DNA of 64,000 bases. Origin: Ardenticatenales bacterium (lineage in GTDB: Bacteria; Chloroflexota; Anaerolineae; Promineifilales; Promineifilaceae). Positions 34,684 to 45,600 of the stretch are shown in pieces. Made by a program: the position numbers and the translations under genes. The notes beneath the pieces were generated by a model that saw nothing but the letters and a program-made list of their open reading frames with translations, did no database searches and was not told where the DNA came from. Every line of letters starts with the position of its first letter. Position 1 is the stretch's first letter. The stretch is from NCBI GenBank assembly GCA_020634515.1, contig JACKBL010000004.1, forward strand, positions 1-64,000, written 5' to 3'.

Positions 34684-37600
34684 ATGACCATCATCCCCTT
34701 TGACTCCCAACCTGACGCATCAGGCTGCGTCACACACCTGGAAATCAGCCTGCCCCAGGCCGTTTTGAGCCAGATGACGCTGCGACGTCACGGCAGCAAC
34801 CTGTACACACTACCCGCCACCCACCACAGCCTATTCGCCATACGCTTCGTCCGCTTCAGCCTTATTGATGGCAAAGCCGTTAAAGACACGCCCCCTACCG
34901 TGCTGCAATACAGCGGGCAAAACGCCGCCCTCCCAACCTACCATACCACCCCCACGGGCGACCTCCTCATTCAATACACCCAACTGGCCCCCGAACTGAT
35001 AATACAACCCGGCAACATCCCTTATGGGCCAATCAGCGTCACCCTGCGCCTATCCGCCCCGCAGGGCCTGGACGCAGGCTGGATTGACCTGGACCTATCC
35101 TTCACCTATCCCAGCCCCATCCCGCGGCAATCGGCGCAGGAAGCGTGGGAGACGCGCATTATTTGCCCCTGGTTGCAGTTCCATAACGACGAAATGACCA
35201 TTCCCGACCGGGAATACTATCTGCTCAATCCCAATGGACAGACGGGAGGCTTCGTGCAGTTAGCACAGGGAATGGAATGGCAACCCGGATACGCCGACTT
35301 CTGGCCGCAATACCCACTCGTAGCCCAGTTTGTGGCCCTCTACCAATTAGCACGAGATACCGCCGCCGGTCGAAATGTGGCCCAGGGGATTGCCGTATCC
35401 GGGACAGATGAATTGGGTCATGAAAAGCATTTTTACGACAACAAAACCTACCCTTTTGACACTTCCACGCAAACGACCTTTGCCCTGGACACCGTTTTCC
35501 CCATGCACTTCCGGCAAGGGCAGTTTGTACGCCCGGAATCCTACACGCTTTCCGGCGGCGCGGCGGATGGTGGCTTTTCCGGGGCGCAGTTTCAGGTCCG
35601 ACTGCGCGCTTTCCGCCGCGAAGCGGAAACAGCAGACGCACCCGTGGATTGGTTCGACGTGGCGAACCTGTACCGCGAATGGCTGCGCGCCCGTCGGCCC
35701 CGTTTCTACCGCCGCCCCGAAGAGCGCGCGGCGGATGCGCCGCTGGACGGAATGCACCCCTATACGATTGCCATCAACTATTCGCTTGATGGCCCCATTG
35801 GTCGCTACGATGGTCCGCCGGCCTTACGCCATTGGCTGGAAATGCACCCCCTGGACACGCCGCCCAACATGCCCAACAACCCGAATGAAACGCTGCCGAA
35901 CCTGCTGCGCCGTCTGAAACAACAGCTCAACCAGGGGCAAATCAAGCTGGAGGCGCAAATATGGGGTTTTGAGATGGGCGGATTCTATCGTTTTCTGGGC
36001 GGCTACCCCCCCATCAGCGACGTTTTCCCGGAGACACCTTACACGTTCCGCCAGGTGATGGATCGGCTCTTGCTAGAGGGCATTTATCCCCTGGTCACCA
36101 GTGGTCCGTGTGATATTCAATGGAATCGCGGTCGGTATCGCGGCCATCTACGCCAGACCGGGCCGGATACCTGGGAACCGTTTATCACGCAGCCATTTCC
36201 GACGCAGTTGACGGCCCACACGTGCGCCGTCACCAGCACACCGGAGAATAACCGTGTGTTCCAGATTGATGCTGGCTGCGATCCGTTGACCGCGGCGGCG
36301 GACGCAGCGCGGAAGGTGTATCTGAATGGGAATACGCTGGAACACGTCGGGGTCAGTGACAGCAAGTTCTATGATTTTCGTAATGTGGCGCTATGCCCGA
36401 CGCCGGGTCTGGAGCAGTTATATGCGCAGGATTGGGTGCATACGCGCCTGTTGCATCATGGCTTCCGCCTGCTGGAGTTTATGCTGCATCCGTATTGGCA
36501 TTCTCTCTGCTACAACGTGGCGCATCAGCATATGGCGGACAGCGTTGTGGGGTTGCCGTTTGACAATGTGGTAGGGTTTGGCCCCTGGTATGCGCGGCGA
36601 CTGCAACAGTTGTTGGCGCGTGTGTGGGAGATAGGGTTGGGCGCCGGCATTTCCTCCTTCACCATCACCAACGAACATTTGCCGCCTGAGCATATGGTCC
36701 CTTATTTTACGGATTGGTACGACCATGAGGCCTCCACTATCAAGGTGTTTCAGGGGGATACACGCTCGCTGCCGCTGCGAACAACCTCTATTGAGCGGCT
36801 GGCGCAACGCCCGGTTCCTTTCTGGCAGCACATCTATTCGGAGATGATTACGGCAAAGATGAACATGGTCGATGCCGGCACATACAACCACCCCGGCTAC
36901 CTGGAAAAAACCCGGCACGCCGTCCCGCCCGCCTACATGCTCGCCGCCGCGCGCGACGACGACACCGCCGCCAGCCTGAACTTCGAGATCTGGCGGCAGC
37001 AGTGCGAAGAGTATTTCGCCGCCAATTTCGCCATCCTGGAACACGGCATGGCTCCCGTTGGCTACCCCACAAACTCGGGCACAACCTACACCTACAAACG
37101 CGGCGTGCAAGACGTCTTCAACTTGCGCGCGCGCCTGTTTCGCTTTGCCGCCGCCGCCGTACGCGGTGAGCGCATCCTGGTCCCCGCCGCCTGGATTGAG
37201 GCCATGGTAGATGAACAAGGAAACTGGATCACGCCTGTTTTTAACCAGGAACTATTGCATATGGCTGATCGCGCGGTGCAATTTCAACAGCGATTCCAGA
37301 CCTTCTTCCGCCGCGGTTTCATGTTGGGCACACCCCATCTTCTCAGCGGCAACAAAAGCCTGTGGGCATGGTATGTGAAGCGACGGCAATTTGTGGACGT
37401 CCCTCCGCTGGTAGAGGCGATTTACCCCGGAGCAGATGCCCAAACGACCATGAGCATCTTCGACGCTATCTCGCGTGGCATTGATGCGGAACATATTCAG
37501 CCATTGGGCGTACCGCACGCTCCAGGAGACACAACGAACGCCGTAAAGATCGCCACAGACCAGATTCAGCATATGGTCTGGCAAACGGACGACGGCCCCT

Positions 37601-39555
37601 GGCAGGAGTTGCTATATGCCTTTGCCAACGCCGGCAACCGCGCCGCCACGGTTGAGGTCGCTTTTAGCCGCGGCCTGGGGGAACGCGACTGGCGGGGAAC
37701 TATCGTCTCTTATGCCGCGGCAGGCGTGAGCGAAAGCCTGCTGCCCCAGGTCACACGCGGGCAAACGGTAACGCTGTCCATCCCCCCCCGTTCGCTCGTG
37801 GGCATTCACCTTACCCCGCTCGCGCCACCACCGCCGCGCCTTACGGGGCTACTGGAAGCGATTGGCAATGGCGGTATTGCTTCCGGCCATGCCGTTGCTG
37901 AAGCCGGAGGTGGAGAACGGCTGACGGTGCATTTTTATGTGGATGGGGCGGAGGGGGTAGGAACTTTTGCCGGCACAACCATCGCCAACCTGTTCAACGC
38001 CCACCGCTTTCTCTTCGTCATCCCGGACGTCTTCCGCGATGGTCGCCCCCACACGCTGTTTGCTTACGCACAAAATGCCGGCAACGGCGACCTCTTCCTC
38101 CTCCCCGGCGCGCCCCGCCTGTTTGAAATCCAGATGGGCGCGCAACCACCCGCCGGCTGGATAGACGGCATCGTCGAAGAAGGTCTGCTCGTCGGTTGGT
38201 GCCTGGACCCCGACGCACCCACAGAACCCGTTTTTGTGGACATCTACATAGATCACGTTGGTCCTGGCACATATCCTGTGGCCCGCGTCACCGCCAATCA
38301 GCATCGTACCATCCTCACCTTCCCCGGCGACCATCACGGCTTCAGCTTTTCCATCCCCCTCGCCTACCGCGATGGGCAGGCACACCTCTTATACGCCTAT
38401 GGCATTGATCTGGAACGAGGAGACCCACATGAGCCGGACAGCTTCAACCACACCCTTCTCACAGGCGCAGCCGTGCCGTTTCAACTCACGGCCGCCCTCA
38501 GTGGCGAACTGGTGAGTATCCTCAACGGAGGCTTGGCGGATGGCTATGCCAGCGATCCCGCCGCGCCCGCAACCAACCTGGCGGTTCGATTCTACGTGGA
38601 CGGCCCCATGGCCACCGGCGAATGGGTGGGTAGCATGACGGCGGACCTCTTCGCCACCCACCGTTTCCTTTTCATCATCCCCGACACCTACCGCGATGGG
38701 CAGCCCCATACCCTCTACGCCTACGCCCAGGACGCGCAAGAAACGTGGCATCTGCTGCCCGGTTCCGCCCTCCCTTTTACCATCCAGATGGGCGCGCAGC
38801 CGCCTGTGGGATGGGTAGATGGCGTAGAACAGGATGGTGTGGTGCGGGGCTGGTGTCTGGACCCGGATGCGCCAGAAACGCCCGTGTATGTGGACATCTA
38901 CATCGACGACGTAGGCCCCGGCTCGCAGGTAGTTGCCCGTCTTACGACCGACGAGTATGGTCCCATCCTCACGTTTGCCGGCAACTACCATCGCTTCTCC
39001 TTCCCCCTACCCACGCGCTATTGGGACGGCCAACCCCACAACCTGTACGCCTTCGGTATCGACCTGGAACTAGACGACCCGCACAATCCTCCGGGTGACA
39101 ACAACACGTTGTTGAACCCCGCACCCGTCTCTTTCCGCCTGCCGTTCACCCCCCGTTCGCTGCCAATAACCGCCCTGAAAGGCGTCAACAGCAGTTGGCA
39201 GGCGCGGCTGGCGCAATATGCCGTCCACAACCTGGATAGTCTGGCGCGGCTTTCCGACACTGACCTGTCGGCGATGGTCGTCGCGGAAAATTCGTTGCAG
39301 CCTATTGAGTTCTACATCAAAACTCGCCTGGCCTTGAGCGCCGCGCCAGACGTGCCCCCATCACTCGCCGACAACAAGACACTGTATGATTTAGCCAGCT
39401 TGAGCGCGGCGGCGCTGCAAACCCTTATCGGCCCTGACGACATCTCCCTGGCCGACAGCCAGGCGTTGTCCACGCTGCTGGCGCAGTTCTGCACCGCCCT
39501 GGACACAACCTGGCTGCGGCAGCTTACGTTGGGTCAGTTGCTGGGACGAATGTAA
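34684..39555 (+). CDS. Large multidomain protein with barrel-like core and four repeats
   Basis: 1623 aa without signal peptide; AGGAGAATCCC sits before the ATG. Residues 1 to about 1040 look like a carbohydrate-active TIM-barrel protein of the DUF6259 kind (IWGFEMGGFYRFLGGYPP, FQIDAGCDP, TITNEHLPPEHM). This is my best guess, not a firm match. About 1050-1480 hold four related beta-rich units in two alternating pairs, with phrases GWCLDPDAP, VDIYID, HRFLFIIPDTYRDGQPH and LYAYG. The last 130 residues contain a helix-hairpin-helix-like segment (LKGVNSSWQARLAQYAVHNL) repeated in looser form. It stands alone as a transcription unit. Cytoplasmic or non-classically exported polysaccharide processing is possible. 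Confidence 0.6.
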   Translation: MTIIPFDSQPDASGCVTHLEISLPQAVLSQMTLRRHGSNLYTLPATHHSLFAIRFVRFSLIDGKAVKDTPPTVLQYSGQNAALPTYHTTPTGDLLIQYTQLAPELIIQPGNIPYGPISVTLRLSAPQGLDAGWIDLDLSFTYPSPIPRQSAQEAWETRIICPWLQFHNDEMTIPDREYYLLNPNGQTGGFVQLAQGMEWQPGYADFWPQYPLVAQFVALYQLARDTAAGRNVAQGIAVSGTDELGHEKHFYDNKTYPFDTSTQTTFALDTVFPMHFRQGQFVRPESYTLSGGAADGGFSGAQFQVRLRAFRREAETADAPVDWFDVANLYREWLRARRPRFYRRPEERAADAPLDGMHPYTIAINYSLDGPIGRYDGPPALRHWLEMHPLDTPPNMPNNPNETLPNLLRRLKQQLNQGQIKLEAQIWGFEMGGFYRFLGGYPPISDVFPETPYTFRQVMDRLLLEGIYPLVTSGPCDIQWNRGRYRGHLRQTGPDTWEPFITQPFPTQLTAHTCAVTSTPENNRVFQIDAGCDPLTAAADAARKVYLNGNTLEHVGVSDSKFYDFRNVALCPTPGLEQLYAQDWVHTRLLHHGFRLLEFMLHPYWHSLCYNVAHQHMADSVVGLPFDNVVGFGPWYARRLQQLLARVWEIGLGAGISSFTITNEHLPPEHMVPYFTDWYDHEASTIKVFQGDTRSLPLRTTSIERLAQRPVPFWQHIYSEMITAKMNMVDAGTYNHPGYLEKTRHAVPPAYMLAAARDDDTAASLNFEIWRQQCEEYFAANFAILEHGMAPVGYPTNSGTTYTYKRGVQDVFNLRARLFRFAAAAVRGERILVPAAWIEAMVDEQGNWITPVFNQELLHMADRAVQFQQRFQTFFRRGFMLGTPHLLSGNKSLWAWYVKRRQFVDVPPLVEAIYPGADAQTTMSIFDAISRGIDAEHIQPLGVPHAPGDTTNAVKIATDQIQHMVWQTDDGPWQELLYAFANAGNRAATVEVAFSRGLGERDWRGTIVSYAAAGVSESLLPQVTRGQTVTLSIPPRSLVGIHLTPLAPPPPRLTGLLEAIGNGGIASGHAVAEAGGGERLTVHFYVDGAEGVGTFAGTTIANLFNAHRFLFVIPDVFRDGRPHTLFAYAQNAGNGDLFLLPGAPRLFEIQMGAQPPAGWIDGIVEEGLLVGWCLDPDAPTEPVFVDIYIDHVGPGTYPVARVTANQHRTILTFPGDHHGFSFSIPLAYRDGQAHLLYAYGIDLERGDPHEPDSFNHTLLTGAAVPFQLTAALSGELVSILNGGLADGYASDPAAPATNLAVRFYVDGPMATGEWVGSMTADLFATHRFLFIIPDTYRDGQPHTLYAYAQDAQETWHLLPGSALPFTIQMGAQPPVGWVDGVEQDGVVRGWCLDPDAPETPVYVDIYIDDVGPGSQVVARLTTDEYGPILTFAGNYHRFSFPLPTRYWDGQPHNLYAFGIDLELDDPHNPPGDNNTLLNPAPVSFRLPFTPRSLPITALKGVNSSWQARLAQYAVHNLDSLARLSDTDLSAMVVAENSLQPIEFYIKTRLALSAAPDVPPSLADNKTLYDLASLSAAALQTLIGPDDISLADSQALSTLLAQFCTALDTTWLRQLTLGQLLGRM

Positions 39556-39614
39556 CGCCTAACGCTCTCTGGAGATGGGACCAATTTCAACAGAGAAAAT
39601 GGGGCCAATCTGGC

Positions 39615-39690
39615 TTAGGGTTCGTACAAAATTAACTTTGGACTATCCGACAAGCAAGAACCCTTCCAGCGCATCCGTTGATTCCAATCT
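39615..39690 (+). repeat. Dispersed hairpin repeat, copy C
   Basis: TTAGGGTTCG through AAGAACCCTT and GCGCATCCGTTGATTCC, the same orientation as copy B but lacking the last arm. It is preceded at about 39580-39610 by GGGACCAATTT and GGGGCCAATCT words that resemble the inverted repeat at 2111-2169. It lies 63 bases before the recombinase gene. Confidence 0.65.
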
Positions 39691-39752
39691 AAAATATAGA
39701 AAGCCATTCCCAGAACGGTTGACAGCCGCTCCCACAACCGTACAATGAGCGC

Positions 39753-40775
39753 ATGGCCACTGAAGAAACCGGAAACGCTCTGATTCCCGCGCCGCAGCAT
39801 GACTGGTACGCCATCATCGACCTGGTAACCAACAGCGTAGACAGTCCGCACAGCAAACGCGCCTACAGCCGCGCCTTGATCGATTTTCTGGATTGGTACG
39901 AGGAAAATGGTCGCCCCGGCTTCAGCAAGGCGGTGGTCAATGCCTACCGCGAAGAGATGCTGCTGGCCGGGAAGAGCCGCAGCAGCATCAACCAGGCGTT
40001 GTCCGCTATTCGCAAACTGGCAACGGAGGCCGCCGACAATGGGCTGGTTCCCCCACCTCTGGCTTATGGCGTGGAGCGGGTAAAAGGGGTGAAGCAGGAG
40101 GGGGTGCGTGCCGGCAATTGGCTCACCCAACCCGAGGCGCAAACACTCATCAACGCCCCCATCCATCGCTGGCGGCGGGAGGAAATCCCCATCCTCAAAG
40201 CCATCCGCGACCAGGCCATACTCGCCGTACTCGTCGGCGCGGGACTGCGCCGCGCCGAAGCCGCCAGCCTCTCCTGGGAACGCATCCAACAACGTGATGG
40301 TCGTTGGGCCATCATTGACCTGGTGGGCAAACGGGGGCGCGTGCGCTCCATCGGCATTCCGCCCTGGGTAAAAGCCGCTCTGGACCAGTGGGCAAGCGCA
40401 TCCGGCGTGCGTCAGGGTCGCATCTTCCGCGCCCTCAACAAAGACGGACAGTTAGCGGGGCGCGTGCGCACAAAAGGAGGCTACCGCACCGACGGCAACC
40501 TCACGCCACAAGCCATTTACAACATCGTCGCCGAACATGCGCGGGCGGCAGGATTTATAAATAGAAAAGGGGAACCAACCATTGCCGCCCACGACCTGCG
40601 TCGTACGGCGGCGGCGCTGGCACTGCAAGGGGGCGCCGACCTGCGCCAGATTCAGCAAATGCTGGGGCACGCCAGCATCACCACCACGGAGCGTTACCTG
40701 GAGCCAATGCGCAGTTTGCAAGTGACGGCGGGGGACTTCATCCAGATTGAGCTGGCGCAGCCTTTCACCCAATAG
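39753..40775 (+). CDS. Tyrosine recombinase (phage integrase family)
   Basis: 340 aa. The N-terminal SAM-like core-binding domain (SKRAYSRALIDFLDWYEENG) is followed by a catalytic domain with Arg in GAGLRRAEAASL, His-x-x-Arg in AHDLRRTAAAL, His in MLGHASITTTERY and nucleophile Tyr315. All catalytic residues are present, so it should be an active XerC/integrase-like enzyme. There is no adjacent excisionase, phage gene or visible attachment-site duplication. It stands alone between a dispersed repeat and the lipid-synthase cluster. It may be a resident recombinase or a leftover of an integrated element. Confidence 0.92.
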   Translation: MATEETGNALIPAPQHDWYAIIDLVTNSVDSPHSKRAYSRALIDFLDWYEENGRPGFSKAVVNAYREEMLLAGKSRSSINQALSAIRKLATEAADNGLVPPPLAYGVERVKGVKQEGVRAGNWLTQPEAQTLINAPIHRWRREEIPILKAIRDQAILAVLVGAGLRRAEAASLSWERIQQRDGRWAIIDLVGKRGRVRSIGIPPWVKAALDQWASASGVRQGRIFRALNKDGQLAGRVRTKGGYRTDGNLTPQAIYNIVAEHARAAGFINRKGEPTIAAHDLRRTAAALALQGGADLRQIQQMLGHASITTTERYLEPMRSLQVTAGDFIQIELAQPFTQ

Positions 40776-40917
40776 AACCACGCAACACCGAAGCACACAA
40801 ACAGCCACTTCCGCCGCGGGCAACAGGCGCATGATACGCCCATTGCCTGCCTGCGTTACGTTATTTTCTCATCGTGATCGCATGACGTTTGTCACTCTCA
40901 AGTCCTCCCCACCCTAA

Positions 40918-40946
40918 TTTACAATTGTTAAGTACGCAACTAAATA
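40918..40946 (+). promoter_or_regulatory. Possible promoter of the lipid cluster
   Basis: TTTACA at 40918-40923 and TAAATA at 40941-40946 with a 17-base spacer, in an AT-rich stretch 30 bases before the dehydrogenase start. The -10 match is poor. Confidence 0.35.
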
Positions 40947-40975
40947 TCCCACACTGCGTTTTGAAGGAGAATGCC

Positions 40976-42607
40976 ATGCCCGGATTGGATAAAGAAACGC
41001 GTGATATGGTCTTGGATACGCTCAAGAAGTATGCTGAGCGTAAACTAACCCAAGAGTATCTGCTTGAGCTTGACTATAAAGACGAATTTCCCCACGAAGT
41101 ATTGCAAGAACTATACGATCCCATGAACCTGGGGCTGCACTTGCTCTTCATCCCCGAAGAGTATGGGGGGCTGGACGGGGGAGCGTATGACATTTATCGT
41201 ATCTCCGAATTGATTGCTGCCGTGGACCTCGGTGTAGCCACCGGTGTGTTGGCGACCTTCCTCGGCTCCGATCCCATCACTGTGGGCGCAACGCCAGAGC
41301 AAAAGGCGCATTGGATGGGGCGCGTCGCCGACGAAGCCCTGCTCATGGCCTACGGCGCGACGGAACCGCAAGCCGGCAGCGACCTGGCCGCACTCACGAC
41401 CAAAGCAGAACCTGTTTACGAAAATGGCAGCATCGCCGGCTACAAAATCAGCGGGCGTAAGCAGTGGATCAGCAACGGCGGCGTCGCCGATCTGTATTCC
41501 ATTCTCGCCCTGGCTCCCGGCGGCCCTTCCTGGTTTGTGGTGGAGAAGGATGTGCCCGGTTTCACGCACGGCAAGCCGGAAGACAAGCATGGCATTCGCG
41601 CCAGCAATACGGCAGCCTTGTTCCTGGATGACGTCTATGTGCCGGCAGAGCGCCTTCTAGGACTCGAGGAAGGGAAAGGACTGGCCCAGGCGCAAGCCGT
41701 CTTCGGCTACACCCGCCTCATGGTCGGCGCGTTCGGCCTCGGAGCCGGCTGGGAAGCCCTCCGCCGCGCCATCCGCTACTCCCAGGAACGCATCCAGGGC
41801 GGCGCACCCCTCAGCCAAAAACAAGGCTACACCCACAAACTCATCGTCCCCAACGCCGCCCGCCTGGAAGCGGCCCGCACCTACATCGAATGGGTCGCCG
41901 AACGGCTGGACAGTGGCGAAGAGGGATTGGCCACGGAAGGCGCCGTCGCCAAATACATGGCCACGGAAGCCGGCAACAAAGCCGCCGAAGACGCCATCCA
42001 GGCTCATGGCGGCTACGGCTACACCAAAGAATACTTCGTGGAAAAAATCAAGCGGGACGTACGCATTACCACCATCTACGAAGGCACGTCCGAGATCATG
42101 GAATGGACCATGGCCCGCGACCGCTGGCAGTCACACCTGAAAACGCGCGGCGCCTACTACAATGATTGGGCCGCCCGCCTGGAAGCATTGCACCTGAGCG
42201 AACCGCAAAACGGCGCGGATCTCGCCGCCCTGGCAATGCGTGCCCTGGGCACTATCATGGAACGCTGCCGCCTGGACCGCCTCACGCGCAACCAGCATGT
42301 GCTGTTCCGCCTGGGAGAACTGGTCGCTTATGCGGAAACGGCGGCCATCTTTGCCGAGCGCGTAGCGCAAAAACCCACCGAAGCGATCAAACTGGACATC
42401 CCCACCCGCCAGGCGCTGGCGCGCATCCATGCCCGGGAAGCCGCGCTCAAAGTCGCCACGGACGGCCTACGCTGGGCCATTGGCGCAGGACAAAGTGATC
42501 CTAACCTGGCGGCGTCGTTGAATTTGCCGGCAATCTACCAATCTCAAACCGGCCTCATCGACGACATGGACTTCGCCGCCCAACAACTGAATAAAGCCTT
42601 TTCATAA
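40976..42607 (+). CDS. Acyl-CoA dehydrogenase family protein
   Basis: 543 aa. It carries the flavin/substrate motifs YGATEPQAGSDLAAL, KISGRKQWISNGGVAD and, near residue 365, QAHGGYGYTKEYFVEK followed by IYEGTSEIMEW. These are the standard acyl-CoA dehydrogenase middle and C-terminal domains. About 140 extra residues at the end form another helical region, as in longer members of the family. The start is fixed by GAAGGAG just before. It is the first gene of the lipid cluster, 46 bases before the giant synthase. Desaturation or reverse enoyl reduction of a synthase product is a reasonable inference, as no enoyl reductase domain is present downstream. Confidence 0.9.
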   Translation: MPGLDKETRDMVLDTLKKYAERKLTQEYLLELDYKDEFPHEVLQELYDPMNLGLHLLFIPEEYGGLDGGAYDIYRISELIAAVDLGVATGVLATFLGSDPITVGATPEQKAHWMGRVADEALLMAYGATEPQAGSDLAALTTKAEPVYENGSIAGYKISGRKQWISNGGVADLYSILALAPGGPSWFVVEKDVPGFTHGKPEDKHGIRASNTAALFLDDVYVPAERLLGLEEGKGLAQAQAVFGYTRLMVGAFGLGAGWEALRRAIRYSQERIQGGAPLSQKQGYTHKLIVPNAARLEAARTYIEWVAERLDSGEEGLATEGAVAKYMATEAGNKAAEDAIQAHGGYGYTKEYFVEKIKRDVRITTIYEGTSEIMEWTMARDRWQSHLKTRGAYYNDWAARLEALHLSEPQNGADLAALAMRALGTIMERCRLDRLTRNQHVLFRLGELVAYAETAAIFAERVAQKPTEAIKLDIPTRQALARIHAREAALKVATDGLRWAIGAGQSDPNLAASLNLPAIYQSQTGLIDDMDFAAQQLNKAFS

Positions 42608-42653
42608 CACGCCCGTCCTGCGTGGATGATTTTTGCATGAGGGAGAGATTCTT

Positions 42654-45600
42654 ATGGACCATTCAGCGGATACAGCCGTAGCCATCGTGGGCATTGGCGC
42701 CATCATGCCCGATGCCCTCAGCGCTACCGCCTTCTGGGACAACATCATCAACAAACAGTACAGCATCACCGAAGTCCCCCCCGACCGGTGGAGCATCAAA
42801 CATTACTACGATCCCGACCCCAACGCCCCTGACAAAACGTACAGCAAAATCGGCGGTTGGGTGCGCGGGTTTTCTTTTGATTGGCGGCGCTTTCGTATGC
42901 CCCCCAAAGTGGCCGACGCCATGGACGAAGGGCAGCAGTGGGCCGTGACCATCGCCGCCGACGCCCTCGCCGACTACGGCTACCCGGAACGCCCCCTGGA
43001 CACCGAACGCACCGCCGTCGTTCTGGGCACGGCCATGGGCGGCGAGCGCGTCTTCTTCACCCGCGCCCGCATCGTCCTGCCCGAATACGCCGAGGCGCTG
43101 GAATCCGTCGCCGCCTTTAACCGCCTGCCCGGCTCCACGCAGCAAGAAATTTTGCACCGCTGGCAGGAAACCATCACCAACAAAATCCCCGCCATCACCG
43201 AGGACACCATGCCGGGCGAACTGCCCAACATCATCTCCGGGCGCGTCGCCAACGTCCTCAACCTGCGCGGTCCCAACTTCATCACCGACGCCGCCTGCGC
43301 CTCCAGCTTCGCCGCCGTGGAAGCGGCTTTTGCCATGCTCATCGAGCGCAAGGTGGACGCCGTCCTCACCGGCGGCGTGGACCGCAACATGGATATTTCC
43401 AGCTACGTCAAATTCTGCAAAATCGGCGCGCTCAGCCCCACGGGAACCCGCCCCTTCGGCGATGGCGCAGATGGCTTCGTCATGGGCGAAGGCGCGGCCG
43501 CCTTCCTGCTGAAACGGCTGGCGGACGCCGAGCGAGACGGAGACCGCATTTACGCCGTCATTCGCGGCGTCGGCGGTGCCAGCGATGGCAAAGGCAAGGG
43601 CATCACCGCCCCCAACCCCATCGGACAGCAGTTGGCAATGGCCCGCGCCTGGGAAAACGCCGGGCTGGACCCGGCCACGGCCACCCTCATCGAAGCCCAC
43701 GGGACCAGCACGCGCGTCGGCGATGTGGTCGAAGTGGAAAGCCTGCAAACCGTCTTTGGCGGCGCGCCGCCGCACAGCATCGCCCTCGGCTCCGCTAAGA
43801 GCAACATCGGCCACCTGAAAGCCGGCGCGGGCGCGGCAGGTCTGCTGAAAGCGGCCCTGGCCATCTATCACAAGACGCTACCCCCCACCCTCAACGCCCA
43901 CGTGCCCAACCCGAACATTGATTTCGAAAACTCCCCCTTCTTCCTCAACCACGAAACACAAGAGTGGCCGCGTCGCAACGGCACACCCCGCCGCTGCGGC
44001 GTCAGCGCCTATGGCTTCGGCGGCACGAATTTCCACCTCGTCCTGGAAGAACATGTGCCGGGGATGCTCAGCCAACCGCGCACGGCAACGCAAACCGTCG
44101 TCGCAGCGGCGCAACCGACCGCTGCGGTCATCAGCGCCGCCCCCCCGGTCAGCCGCCGCCCCTTGCGCGGCATCCTGGCATTGGGAGCCGATACGCTGCC
44201 CGCGCTGCAAGAGCGGCTGGTGGAAGTGACCCAGCGCGTCGAAGGGGGATGGACGCCCCCTATCGCCCTGCCCAAAGCGGAGGCGATCCGCGCCCGCGAG
44301 CGACTGGTGGTTGATTTTGGCGATCACGACGAACTACTGTCCCGCCTGCACAAAGCGCAAAAAGTGATGAGCTTCGACAATCCGCAGGCGTGGAAGGCGC
44401 TGGAGTCGCAGGGCGTCTTCCGCGGTAGCGGCGCGTCCAAAGGGAAGATCGCCTTTCTCTTCCCCGGTCAGGGGAGCCAGTACGTGAACATGGGGCGCGA
44501 CCTGGTCCGCGCCACACCCATCGTGGCGGAGGTGTTCCGCGAGGCGGACCGCGTGATGACGCCGATTTTGGGCAAACCGCTGACCGATTATGTCTTCGTG
44601 GACGGCAACGATGCCAACGCACTCATGAAGGCGGAATTTGATTTGATGCAGACGGAGATCACGCAGCCGACGGTGCTCACACTGGACGCGGCGCTGCTGC
44701 GGCTGCTGCAATCCTACGGCTTCTACCCGGACATGGTAATGGGACATTCGCTTGGGGAGTATGCGGCGTTGATGGCTGCCGGCATTATGCCCTTCGAGGA
44801 CAATCTGGAAGCCGCCGCCGCCCGTGGCAGCGAAATGAGCAAAGTCAGCGTGGACGACAACGGCAAAATGGCCTTCGTCCTCGCCCCCCTGGACGTCGTG
44901 CAGGCCACGCTGGCCGAGATTGACGGCTACGTCGTCCCCGCCAACATCAACAGCAACTCGCAATGCGTCTTTGGCGGAGCCAGCGACGCCGTGGATGCCG
45001 CCGTAGACCTGTTCACCGAACGGGGATACAAAGCCAGCACCATCCCCGTCAGCCACGCCTTCCATACCAAAATCGTGGCCCCCGCCAGCGCCCCGCTACG
45101 CCAGGTGCTGGACCGGCTAAACGTCAACCTGCCTACACTGCCCATCGTCACCAACGTGACCGGCGAGTTTTACCCCACCGACAACCTTGACACGATCAAA
45201 GACATTTTGCAGCGGCAAATCGCCTCCCCGGTGCAGTGGGTGAAGGGCGTGCAGACACTGTATGCGGCTGGCGCGCGTGCCTTCGTGGAGGTTGGCCCCA
45301 AGCGCGCTCTGCGCGGTTTCGTCAACGACATCCTGGCGGACAAGACGGACGTGACGGCGCTGATCACGAACCACCCCAAAACGGGCGAGCTGCCGGCATT
45401 TAACCAGGCGTTGTGTGGTTTGTATGCCGCGGGGTATGGTACTGAATCTTTGGAAATGCCGGCCACCACCACCACCGTCACGGCGCCAACCCCCGTTACC
45501 ACCGCGACATTGACATCGGAAACCCCTGCTATGAAAAAAGATTCGCCCGCCCCGGCCAGCAACGGAGCCCCCCCCGCCACCCTCGATGTGCTGGGGCAAA

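Noticed and set aside
39753..40775. Integrated prophage or genomic island next to the recombinase
   Set aside because: No phage genes, tRNA gene or flanking direct repeat could be seen on either side.
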